NCBI GenBank assembly: GCA_029777735.1
Contig: JAKORR010000499.1
Coordinates: 1-12,403, forward strand
Direction of reading: 5' to 3'
Origin: Armatimonadota bacterium
GTDB taxonomy: Bacteria > Armatimonadota > Zipacnadia > Zipacnadales > FEN-943
Length of the DNA: 12,403 nt
A model generated the notes under the pieces. The model was not told where the DNA came from. It did not search any database and saw only the letters and a list, made by a program, of their open reading frames with translations. Shown one piece after another: positions 1-7,225 of this stretch. Within the stretch, counting starts at the first letter, position 1, and every line of letters begins with the position of its first letter. The position numbers were made by a program, and so were the translations under genes.

Positions 1-74
1 CCGGACGCCCGCGGATAAGTAAAAAGCCTGTGCACGGCGGCCGCAGCGGTGTCTCTCTGCTGGGCCGGCGACGG

Positions 75-142
75 ACAGGTCCAACCTGTGGGGCTGTAGC
101 ATTGATCGGGTGACAGCCCCTCCCTGGTCCCAAAATCTTGGG
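75..142. repeat. Three consecutive inverted repeats before the RING/CXXCXGXG gene
   Basis: Three perfect dyads stand back to back. ACAGGT (75-80) pairs with ACCTGT (84-89) over a 3-nt loop. GGGGCTGT (90-97) pairs with ACAGCCCC (113-120) over a 15-nt loop. CCCAA (129-133) pairs with TTGGG (138-142) over a 4-nt loop, and its 3' arm ends on the first base of the GTG start codon. No T-tract follows any of them, so a standard intrinsic terminator is not indicated. They could fold in the 5' leader of the downstream mRNA, act as protein-binding dyads, or end an upstream gene outside the window. The dyads are seen directly; any function is inference. Confidence 0.55.
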
Positions 143-990
143 TGATGCCAAACCTGAGGAACTGTCCGTACTGCAACTTCCCCATCAGGCGCGAGGACCG
201 GCTCCATGCCTGCGAGGCCTGCCAGACACTGTACCATCTCGAGTGCTGGCAGGAGAACGGCGGCTGCGCGGTCTACGGTTGTCGCTGTGGCCCTGAGGCG
301 CAGGACTCTCAGCAAACTGTCGCCGATGTCCTCGACGTCGTACTAGGGCCGAGGCATCCACCCCAGCCCGAACCCGTGCAACCCCCTCCCCCGCCTCCGG
401 ACGGTGCAGGCGGATGTGCACAGAGCACGATTGTTTCGTGCCAGCAGAGCTGTTGCGGCTGTATAATCTTAATGTTTCTTCTATATGTCCTCGCGGCCGG
501 CTGCGGCGCGATCCTAAGCGGTCTGTCAGGGACAGCGGGGGCACGCACAGATTCCGAGACGTCGACCTCATCGACCGTCTGCAGCGTGTGCGGCGGGACA
601 GGCTTCACGGCTTGTGCCCATTGCGATGGTAATGGCCGGTGTGCCGTCTGCTACGGGTATGGTGTGTCGCTCTGCGCACAATGCGCAGGCCATGGCTGGC
701 TGACTTGTGCAACCTGCGGCGGCTACGGATGGATGGCTGACGGCAATCGGTGCGCCTCTTGCCACGGAAGCGGCCGCGTTGCCTGCCAGACCTGCGGGGG
801 AAGTGGCTTCCAGGCGTGCTCGTGGTGCCAGGGTAGAGGACGCAGCGTCCAGGGCAGTGCCTGCAGCCACTGCGGCGGCCGAGGCCTGGCGGCGTGCTCG
901 GGCTGTGGCGGCACAGGCGTCTGTCGTCACTGCAATGGCCGAGGCGCCTTCCGCTGCTATAACTGCAACGGTACAGGGCTGACGCGGTAG
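142..990 (+). CDS. Membrane protein: N-terminal prokaryotic RING-like finger, one TM, twelve CXXCXGXG zinc repeats
   Basis: The protein has 282 aa. Residues 8-49 form a cross-brace zinc finger of the prokaryotic RING type: C8-C11, C24-C27, H32-C35, C42 and C47, with the characteristic YHLECW and ENGGC context. A proline-rich linker (73-86) leads to a Cys-rich hydrophobic stretch of about 105-128, probably one membrane span. From residue 147 to near the end there are twelve CXXCXGXG motifs, three times the four found in the DnaJ zinc domain. No J domain (no HPD motif) is present, so this is not DnaJ. By analogy the repeats bind Zn and might hold thiols or unfolded protein; the true role is unknown. 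GTG at 142 or ATG at 145 can start it. Neither has a clear Shine-Dalgarno sequence, and the start sits in a small hairpin. It converges on the lyase gene. I am sure it is a real gene and unsure of its job. Confidence 0.85.
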   Translation: MMPNLRNCPYCNFPIRREDRLHACEACQTLYHLECWQENGGCAVYGCRCGPEAQDSQQTVADVLDVVLGPRHPPQPEPVQPPPPPPDGAGGCAQSTIVSCQQSCCGCIILMFLLYVLAAGCGAILSGLSGTAGARTDSETSTSSTVCSVCGGTGFTACAHCDGNGRCAVCYGYGVSLCAQCAGHGWLTCATCGGYGWMADGNRCASCHGSGRVACQTCGGSGFQACSWCQGRGRSVQGSACSHCGGRGLAACSGCGGTGVCRHCNGRGAFRCYNCNGTGLTR

Positions 991-1255
991 AAACCTGAGA
1001 GATCGTCCGGGCGGAGTTAATGCTGGCTGCGGAGCGCAAGCACACAGTAGCCGACGACAGGTGGGGATGGACTTTGCTGAACGGCCGGACTAACTCCAGC
1101 CACGGCTATACGGCCGCGGCGAGGGTTGGAGGCTGGTTGTGGGTTTCGCAGTCGCAGGTCGAGCCTGATCTGCCGAATAGTGCCCGGGCCTGCTGAGGTG
1201 GTTTAGCGGTGGCCCCTGCCTGCTGGGACCTCGGTGCAGCGCCGTGGTCCTTTCC
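991..1255. other. Convergent intergenic region without recognisable gene
   Basis: This gap lies between the 3' ends of the RING/CXXCXGXG gene and the lyase gene. I looked for a bidirectional terminator and found only short dyads: GGAGTTA at 1013-1019 with TAACTCC at 1091-1097, and CAGG/CCTG around 1155-1167. There is no GC stem followed by T residues on either strand. The octamer GCCTGCTG occurs twice, near 1189 and 1218. Nothing here supports a gene or RNA. Confidence 0.4.
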
Positions 1256-4200
1256 CTACTGCGCCCCGGTTTTCATCAACGCTAGATAGTCCAAGTTCAA
1301 CCCCACGCCGTCCACGTTCGTAAGTTTCACCGTATGCTCACCCGCCGCGAGCTTCAGCACTAGGGGCTTACCGTCCGGGCCACGCAGGGCCTCGTGCCGC
1401 CAGTCGTCGACGCCGGCGGAGAAGCCGCCACTGCTTCTGAACACCTGCGTCACTGGCTGCCTGTCGTCCACCACGACTTCGCGGCGCGCGTCCTTCGGGC
1501 AGCAATATCTCACCACGAGCAGATAGTCCCCACCCTCGGGCGCCGCGATCTTCCAAGTCAGCCAGTGGCCCTTCGCGTCCCAGTGGGAGAAGGCCTTGCC
1601 CAAGGCGCCGGTCTTGTCGTCCCTGATCTGCACCTCACCGCCCCCCTGAGCCGCGAAATCCTCAGCCTGCGTCAGGGGCACGCCTTGCAAGGGCTCATCG
1701 CACAGCCCAACCGTCGCCGTGCTGCTGAGGGCAACCTTGAGATACTGTGAGGCAATCACCGTGGACTGACCGCCCTCGAAGGAGGCTGTTAGCAGGGCAT
1801 CGCGCATGTCGCTGAGGAAGGCCGGGCGCTGGCGCAATGTGAGCTTGAAGGTTGCCTGACCCACGCCGCCGCTGGGTGCGCTGATCCGCAGAGCCGTCGG
1901 CTCGACGGTCAGTGTCGTACCACCGTCTAGGCGCACGGTACCCGACAGGTCGCCGTCGGCCGGGGCGGCCACGAGCACCTTGGCTTCTATCGTCTGGCCG
2001 ACTCGCAGCCGCTCCGGGGGCAGCCAGATCCCCAAAGCGGCACTGGCGCCGCCAAGGCAGTAACTGGTCATGGGCGGCTGAGGATAGCCCATGGCAAGAT
2101 GGGCCACATCCGCGCGGTAAATAGAATCTTGCATCAAGCACGCGCGGCGGTCAGTAGCCGGAATAGTCGTCGTGTAAATGCGCAGTTCGCCTGGTACCGT
2201 CGTGATTATCTCCTCACGCCAGTCCCCGAGGACGTCGGCCCAGGCGATTTGGCTGCCCTGCACCTGGTCCGTGTGGGTCTTGCCCAGGTAGTCCAAGACA
2301 CGCCCGCCCAATACCAGTTCACGCTGAGGGTCGGCGTCCCAGTACACCGCGCGGGGGCTTAGGCCCACGTCCCAAGTTCTCTCGTCGGCCAACAACTCGC
2401 CCTTGGCCGAGTGCAGCCAGCGCCTGGGCTTCTCCTTGGGCATCTCGCTCTCGCCGCTGTAGCACTCCATGCCGAGGTGCAGGGGATCAAAGTCCGAGCA
2501 GAGCCCGGACCCGTGAACGTGCCACGTGCGCTCATTGATACCCCAGAGAATCTCGCCTGTCTTAGCGTCCACCAGGCAGACGCTGTTGGCCAGATGGCCG
2601 GGCTCGATACCGTAGTAGATCTCGAGGCCTGGGCGCGAAGGGTCGATGTCACCCAGGTAGCAGTGGTCCGGATGGCCCAGGCCGGTGGACCACAGGCCGT
2701 CGCCATTGTCATCTATCACACAGGAGCCGAGTACTACCTCGTCCTTGCCGTCGCCGTCCACATCCCCACAGTGCATGAAGTGAGCGCCCTGACCACGGTA
2801 GGGTGGCCGCTCGTCGCGTCCATCCCAACTCCATAGCTTCTCGAGCTTGCCGGCGTGGTACTGATAGGCCTCGAGCTTCATCGTCGTGTAGGTGCCGCGG
2901 GCCACCAAGAGACACGGCGTTTTGCCGTCCAGGAAGGCGACGCCGAGCTGGTTGCGCGACGCATAGTTGTAGCCGTTGGCGCCGCTGAAACCCTCGCGCG
3001 AGGGCCACGGCACGCGAGCTTTTTCCTCGCCTGTCATCCCATCCCAGAGGGATAGGTACTCCGGCCCGCCCGTCACGCGCCCGTCGGGGTCGCGCGGATC
3101 GCCCTCGCCGGTCTTGGCGGCCACCTCGGCCTTGCCGTCGCCGTCCAAGTCGTAGACCAGGTAAGGCGAATACCAGATACCCCGCTCGATGGCCCAACCC
3201 AGGTCCTTGCGCCACAGGAACGTGCCGTCGCTAAGATAAGCCTCGATCTTGTACGTATCGGGGCTTCGCGTCCAGTATGCATGGTAGGGATCGATGTTGT
3301 CGCTGGGCTGCTTGATGACAAAGTCATACCGTCCGTCGCCATTCAGGTCGCCAATGCCCACTTTCTGTGCGGTATACTCACCCTGCAGCTTGATCGACAG
3401 GTAGGGCTTGACCTCGGGGTTCGGTGGTAATACGAAGGCATCCGACGCCTCTAGCTCCTTGCCGTGCACTACGGGCCGCACCCAGTAGTGGCTCTCCATC
3501 CGGAAGGTGGGCGCTTCGTCGACGAAGTCCGTCGTCGCAGCAATCGGGACGGCGTTGAGCTTCACCGGCCTTCCGCGCCCGGTCGCCCGGTAGACGTTGA
3601 AGGCCACGTTCCCAGGGTCAGTCCGTAGCAGTCGCCAGCTCACATAGACTCGCCCGCCCTCCACTGGCAGCGCCACCACACCGCGGCCGAGACGCTCGTT
3701 GACACGTTCCTTCGCCCAACCCTTCACCTTGGGCTTGGGCGGCGCCTTCGGCGAGGCCTTGCCCTCGCGGATAGACACGTCATCCACCCACACGCGGCTC
3801 TTGCCCCCACCGACGAGGCGCACGTAGATCTGGTCGCAGCCCTCGGGGATAAAGGCCGTCGCTTCGACCCTAGTCCAGTCACGCGTGCCATAGAGGCCAT
3901 CGGCGCCAAGGGACCAATTCATCGTCTGGCCCTTCGAAAGCCCGACGATTGCCAGCTCCGCACCCTCGGTCTCGTGGCACTTCATCCAGGCCGAGGCCGT
4001 CCAGACCTGGCCGGGCTTCACGTCCAGCAGGCCTTGGTTGCTGAAGGCCCAGTCACGCTCACCGTCGTAGGAAATCAAGACGCAACGCTTGCCCGACTTG
4101 GCGCCATCAGAGAACTGCGGGCCTGGCAAATTATCGCGCGAGAACCACTTCCACCCGCTGCCGGGCATGTCGTCGCCCACCTCGAAGTCGCCGTTGGCAA

Positions 4201-4705
4201 CCCCCATCTTGGCCGGCATGGTGGGCGTCAGGTAGACGCAGTCATAGTAACACGATCCAGGGTTGGCAAGGTCAGCGTAGCGGTCGTCCACCCAGAACTC
4301 GAACCTGCCATCAGTTATCTCGAACTGGCCCACACGCCCGCCGCTGTCCGATAGCCTCCGCCATACCTTGCCGTCAAGCGATATGGCCAGCCCACGACCG
4401 TATTTGATGCTGACGTCCCAGAAGCCCTCGGGAATACCTGTGATGACCGTGTGGAGCACAGGCGCGCCGTCCTCAGGCTTTTCGCGGTCGCGCTCGACCA
4501 CGGCCGACTGCAGGACCACACCGCCGGACCATTTCTTGTTGGCGTCCGTATCCGTGCTCCACAGATTCCATTTGCCGTCGGGCTTGATGTTCTCGCCCCA
4601 GGCGTCCCTGGGTGTAGAGCACTCCTCCGCCTCGAAGATGAGTGTCTGCTGGGCCCAAACGCAGGTCGCTAGTAGGACTAATAAGAGGATCACCACCGCG
4701 CGCAT
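1256..4705 (-). CDS. Secreted multi-modular rhamnogalacturonan lyase (polysaccharide lyase family 11)
   Basis: The protein has 1149 aa. PL11 enzymes such as Bacillus YesW cleave the rhamnose-galacturonate backbone of rhamnogalacturonan I by beta-elimination and bind calcium. Residues 1-18 are a signal peptide, cut after VWA. A beta-sandwich of about 21-160 begins with FEAEE, like sugar-binding modules. About 168-313 (NGDFE...VWVDDVSI) looks like CBM4/9. A Pro/Lys linker (316-330) leads to the fibronectin-like domain (about 333-428) and the propeller (about 433-885). The propeller carries calcium-type loops DLNGDGR, DLDGDGK and DVDGDGK and the family signature STGLGHPDHCYLGDIDPS. An Ig-like domain (about 890-992) and a CBM35/CBM6-like module (about 1008-1145) follow. 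Typical family members are near 600 aa, so this one carries about 500 extra residues. The start is the ATG at 4705, with GGAGG (4716-4720) 10 nt away. An upstream in-frame GTG would overlap nth and spoil the signal peptide. The gene lies 26 nt behind nth. Confidence 0.92.
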   Translation of the reverse strand: MRAVVILLLVLLATCVWAQQTLIFEAEECSTPRDAWGENIKPDGKWNLWSTDTDANKKWSGGVVLQSAVVERDREKPEDGAPVLHTVITGIPEGFWDVSIKYGRGLAISLDGKVWRRLSDSGGRVGQFEITDGRFEFWVDDRYADLANPGSCYYDCVYLTPTMPAKMGVANGDFEVGDDMPGSGWKWFSRDNLPGPQFSDGAKSGKRCVLISYDGERDWAFSNQGLLDVKPGQVWTASAWMKCHETEGAELAIVGLSKGQTMNWSLGADGLYGTRDWTRVEATAFIPEGCDQIYVRLVGGGKSRVWVDDVSIREGKASPKAPPKPKVKGWAKERVNERLGRGVVALPVEGGRVYVSWRLLRTDPGNVAFNVYRATGRGRPVKLNAVPIAATTDFVDEAPTFRMESHYWVRPVVHGKELEASDAFVLPPNPEVKPYLSIKLQGEYTAQKVGIGDLNGDGRYDFVIKQPSDNIDPYHAYWTRSPDTYKIEAYLSDGTFLWRKDLGWAIERGIWYSPYLVYDLDGDGKAEVAAKTGEGDPRDPDGRVTGGPEYLSLWDGMTGEEKARVPWPSREGFSGANGYNYASRNQLGVAFLDGKTPCLLVARGTYTTMKLEAYQYHAGKLEKLWSWDGRDERPPYRGQGAHFMHCGDVDGDGKDEVVLGSCVIDDNGDGLWSTGLGHPDHCYLGDIDPSRPGLEIYYGIEPGHLANSVCLVDAKTGEILWGINERTWHVHGSGLCSDFDPLHLGMECYSGESEMPKEKPRRWLHSAKGELLADERTWDVGLSPRAVYWDADPQRELVLGGRVLDYLGKTHTDQVQGSQIAWADVLGDWREEIITTVPGELRIYTTTIPATDRRACLMQDSIYRADVAHLAMGYPQPPMTSYCLGGASAALGIWLPPERLRVGQTIEAKVLVAAPADGDLSGTVRLDGGTTLTVEPTALRISAPSGGVGQATFKLTLRQRPAFLSDMRDALLTASFEGGQSTVIASQYLKVALSSTATVGLCDEPLQGVPLTQAEDFAAQGGGEVQIRDDKTGALGKAFSHWDAKGHWLTWKIAAPEGGDYLLVVRYCCPKDARREVVVDDRQPVTQVFRSSGGFSAGVDDWRHEALRGPDGKPLVLKLAAGEHTVKLTNVDGVGLNLDYLALMKTGAQ

Positions 4706-4731
4706 GGTGTCGCTACCTCCTCGGAGATCCC

Positions 4732-5418
4732 TTAGCGGCGCGAGCACTTGGAGGTGGGGCCTTCGAGGCCGCACTTGGGGCACAAGTCCTCAAGCACACA
4801 CTCGGCGCAGTTGGGTTTGCGCGCCGTGCACACATATCGGCCATGCAGCACAAGGCTGTGGCTCAGCTCAATCCACTTGTCCCGGGGGAACAGGTCCATG
4901 AGCTGATGTTCGATCTTGTCGGGGTTCTTTTCGGTCATTGGCACTAACCCGAGCCGCTGGGAGACACGGCGGACGTGGGTGTCAACCACAATGCCACTGG
5001 GCACCCCAAAGGCGGCCGTAAGTACCACGTTGGCTGTCTTCCGCTGCACGCCGGGGAGTCGCAGCAGGTCGTCCATGTTGTCAGGGACGCGGCCACCAAA
5101 CTCCTCAACAAGCATCCGCGCCGCCCCGAGAATTGCCTTAGTCTTGTTACGAAAGAAGCCAGTGGAGCGGATCTCTTTCTCGAACTCGGTAGGGTTAGCC
5201 GCGGCGTAGTCTTCGACGGTGCGGTACTTGCGCGTCAGCTCCTGCATGACCTGGTTGACGCGCGCGTCGGTGCACTGGGCCGAGAGTATGGTGGCGACGA
5301 GAAGCTCGAAGGGGTTGGACCATCGCAGCTCCGTCGTGGCGCCAGGAAACTTCTCGGCGAGGCGCCGGGCTATCTCCTGTGCTCGCTCTCGCATTGCCTT
5401 TTTGCTTTCACGCGGCAT
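4732..5418 (-). CDS. nth: Endonuclease III (DNA glycosylase/AP lyase)
   Basis: The protein has 228 aa, close to the 211-220 usual for the family. It removes oxidised pyrimidines from DNA and nicks the abasic site in base excision repair. The helix-hairpin-helix reads LPGVQRKTAN (121-130) with catalytic K127, and the catalytic aspartate is D146 in VVDTHVRR. The [4Fe-4S] ligands have the canonical spacing C197-x6-C204-x2-C207-x5-C213. SAQCTD near residue 46 is also a family signature. A GTG at 5427 is an alternative start that adds three residues; GGGG lies about 8 nt before it. The ATG at 5418 gives the normal N-terminus and has AGGGTGG close upstream. It lies 93 nt after the isomerase-like gene and 26 nt before the lyase. 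No functional link to either is apparent. Confidence 0.96.
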   Translation of the reverse strand: MPRESKKAMRERAQEIARRLAEKFPGATTELRWSNPFELLVATILSAQCTDARVNQVMQELTRKYRTVEDYAAANPTEFEKEIRSTGFFRNKTKAILGAARMLVEEFGGRVPDNMDDLLRLPGVQRKTANVVLTAAFGVPSGIVVDTHVRRVSQRLGLVPMTEKNPDKIEHQLMDLFPRDKWIELSHSLVLHGRYVCTARKPNCAECVLEDLCPKCGLEGPTSKCSRR

Positions 5419-5511
5419 GGCAACCACCCTACTTCCCCTACGAGTGAGGGCGGACGCCGATGGGGCACAGCGCGCAGGCTCAAGTAGCCAGCGCAGATAT
5501 GCTCGATGCTA

Positions 5512-6264
5512 CTACTTCCCCATCGCCCGCAGGTTGTCGAGGCAAACCTTCACGCATTCCAGCGGCGGGTAGGCGTAGCTCTCCTGCTCCACGATGTACC
5601 ATTCCGTCCCCCCCACCGTCTCGCACAGGTCGAAGATCTCCGCCCACGGGCAGTCGCCCTCGCCGATGACCGCCTTGTCATTGGTCGCCGAGTACTCCTT
5701 CAGGTGCACCGTCAGTGCCCGGCCCGGGTACTTGCGCAGGTAGTGCACTGGGTCGCCGTTGCCATGCATCATGTTGCCTGTGTCAACCTGCATGACGACC
5801 TCGGGCACCGTATTGTCGAAGAACACGTCCCACGGAATCTCGCCGTCCTTGGGCTGGAACTCAGTATGGTGGTTGTGATAGCCCACATAGAAACCGTGCG
5901 GGCGCACCTTGGCTGAGATCTCGTTGAAGACCTCCGCCGTCCGGCGCCACGCCGCTATGCTCTCCGTGTACTCCCCTGGCAGGCCCGGTACGATGAGGAA
6001 CTTGTTGCCGATGATCCTGTGGAACTCCATCGTCTTCTCTAGCTCATCGCCCAGCAGCGTCTGGATGGCCGTGTGACAGCCCGCTGCCTTCAGGCCGCAG
6101 TCATCGAGCAGCTTGCGCAGGTCCGCCGCCGACCAGTCATAGTAACCCGCAAAGTCCACGCCCTCGTAGCCCATCTCGGCCACAGCCCGCACCGTACCCG
6201 CGAAGTCTTTGGCGCAGTCCTCGCGCACCGAGTAAAGCTGCAATGCTATCGGTATCCGTGCCAT
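5512..6264 (-). CDS. Sugar phosphate isomerase/epimerase-like TIM barrel
   Basis: The protein has 250 aa, cytoplasmic, with no signal peptide. It belongs to the xylose isomerase-like TIM barrel family (AP endonuclease 2 fold), whose members isomerise or epimerise sugars, ketoses or inosose, or dehydrate cyclitols with a divalent metal. The opening IALQLYSVRED is typical. Conserved pieces are GYEGVDF (32-38), GYHNHHTEF (128-136), QVDTGN with D161, HLKE with H187, and VEQE with E226; E135, D161, H187 and E226 are the likely metal ligands. The exact substrate cannot be read from sequence. The ATG at 6264 has AAAGGAG (6275-6281) 10 nt upstream. A 144-nt gap with a GC hairpin separates it from the NIF3 gene, so it may be expressed partly on its own. 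Confidence 0.9.
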   Translation of the reverse strand: MARIPIALQLYSVREDCAKDFAGTVRAVAEMGYEGVDFAGYYDWSAADLRKLLDDCGLKAAGCHTAIQTLLGDELEKTMEFHRIIGNKFLIVPGLPGEYTESIAAWRRTAEVFNEISAKVRPHGFYVGYHNHHTEFQPKDGEIPWDVFFDNTVPEVVMQVDTGNMMHGNGDPVHYLRKYPGRALTVHLKEYSATNDKAVIGEGDCPWAEIFDLCETVGGTEWYIVEQESYAYPPLECVKVCLDNLRAMGK

Positions 6265-6408
6265 TGTCGCCTGGCTCCTTTCGCGTAATTAGCACCCCGG
6301 CGCTGCCCGGGGCTCGCTCGCGGTGATCTCCTGGATACACACCAGGGGTTTATTCGCCTTCGCCACGTCCTGCCCTGCCGGCACCCACCTCGAAGTGAGC
6401 AAACCGAC
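6265..6408 (-). other. Intergenic gap with GC hairpin before the isomerase gene
   Basis: On the transcribed strand a perfect CCCCGG/CCGGGG stem with a 6-nt loop (plus-strand 6295-6312) sits about 14 nt upstream of the AAAGGAG ribosome binding site of the isomerase gene. The bases after it are not a T-run, so it is at best a weak terminator or attenuator. Elsewhere in the gap I see no convincing -35/-10 pair. The hairpin could lower readthrough from the metal-transport operon into the isomerase, nth and lyase genes. That is inference only. Confidence 0.4.
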
Positions 6409-7197
6409 TCACAGGTAGGCGAAGGTCGCGTCCGTGCACACGTGATGGACCTGGAGGCCCAGTTCCTCGCGCAGAAACTCAGCCATTGTGCCCATGCCGG
6501 GTTCCTCGCTCTCTGCGTGGCCCAACAGAATCATGCCGAAGCCTGCGTCCTCGCAGAAGCGCACGACCTGCCACTCCGAGCACTCGCCGCCGATGAGACA
6601 GTCCGCGCCCTGTTCCATAGCCCGCCCCACAGTACCCAGACCCCCGAAGGCTCCCACAGCCAGCGCCACCTTGGATACTACGCGGCTCAAATCGCCCACA
6701 GTGCGCAGCCCGGCCAGCCGACAGCGTACCTTGGCATACCGCGCGACCTCACCCAGTGGCACAGCCTGGACCTGGTACACTGGCACTTGACCCAGTTCAC
6801 TGATGCGATTGCCCCAGTTCAGCGTGCGGGCCAGGGCCGCTGTAATGCCCCACTCCGGGTAGCTATCCCACAGGTCGTGGATGCGGATCACCGCCGCGCC
6901 GTGCTCGTCCAGCAAACGCTGCTTGGCCTCGAAGGGCGTGCCGTTGTCGGCCGCAATCTCGTACTCGGTCCTGTCGGAGCGCACATCGTCCCAGTAGAAG
7001 GTCGGTTCGTGGGTGACGATGACGTTGCAGCCTGCCGCCGCAGCACGGCGGACGACAGACAGGGTAGCCATCCACGTCGTGGCGACGGCCTGCACCTTGG
7101 TATCGGGATCGCCCCACTTGAGCCCATCGCGACCGCCGGGTTGCCGCTTGCTCGGGTCTAACTCCGCGAAGAACGCATCCAGCTCTCGGACAGTCAT
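6409..7197 (-). CDS. NIF3-family dinuclear metal centre protein (DUF34 type)
   Basis: The protein has 262 aa, a usual size for the short form. NIF3 proteins form hexameric toroids with two metal ions per subunit. GTP cyclohydrolase I type 2-like or nucleotide-related activities have been proposed, but the role is not settled. Visible ligands are H63 in THEP, D111 in HDLWD (HTNLD in relatives), and H227 and E231 in GHAESE. The usual HHP motif is altered: its second His is E64. GECSEW (about 204-209) lies in the second half. The start is set by the RBS: GAGGGAGG (7206-7213) is only 2 nt from an ATG at 7203 but the ideal 8 nt from the ATG at 7197. It follows the nucleoside hydrolase by 28 nt and is probably co-transcribed with it. 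Confidence 0.9.
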   Translation of the reverse strand: MTVRELDAFFAELDPSKRQPGGRDGLKWGDPDTKVQAVATTWMATLSVVRRAAAAGCNVIVTHEPTFYWDDVRSDRTEYEIAADNGTPFEAKQRLLDEHGAAVIRIHDLWDSYPEWGITAALARTLNWGNRISELGQVPVYQVQAVPLGEVARYAKVRCRLAGLRTVGDLSRVVSKVALAVGAFGGLGTVGRAMEQGADCLIGGECSEWQVVRFCEDAGFGMILLGHAESEEPGMGTMAEFLREELGLQVHHVCTDATFAYL

Positions 7198-7205
7198 CCT
7201 CATGG

Positions 7206-7213
7206 CCTCCCTC
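7206..7213 (-). promoter_or_regulatory. Strong ribosome binding site deciding the NIF3 start
   Basis: The transcribed strand reads GAGGGAGG. Two in-frame ATG codons follow, 2 nt and 8 nt after it. Only the second (7197) has workable spacing, so translation should begin there. Confidence 0.7.
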
Positions 7214-7225
7214 GGTGTCGGGGAA

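Noticed and set aside
1..18. Tail of an upstream plus-strand gene ending in TAA at 16-18
   Set aside because: Five codons are too few to judge; any frame at a window edge can show this.
142..990. DnaJ chaperone call for the CXXCXGXG protein
   Set aside because: There is no J domain or HPD motif and no DnaJ C-terminal domains. The motif number is twelve and a RING-like finger and membrane span are present.
4706..4783. Longer lyase start upstream of 4705
   Set aside because: It would overlap the end of nth and place 26 Arg-rich residues before a clean signal peptide. The ATG at 4705 has its own GGAGG.
4368..4901. Plus-strand open frame across the lyase/nth junction
   Set aside because: It is antisense to two well supported genes and its translation has no family features.
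5429..5521. Direct repeat CTACTTCCCC at 5429-5438 and 5512-5521
   Set aside because: It has only two copies of 10 bp, one formed by the isomerase stop region. Chance is sufficient, and no other mobile-element signs are present.
6442..7161. Long plus-strand open frame opposite the NIF3 gene
   Set aside because: It is antisense to a gene with clear family motifs. Such frames are common in GC-rich DNA, and this one has no domain or RBS.
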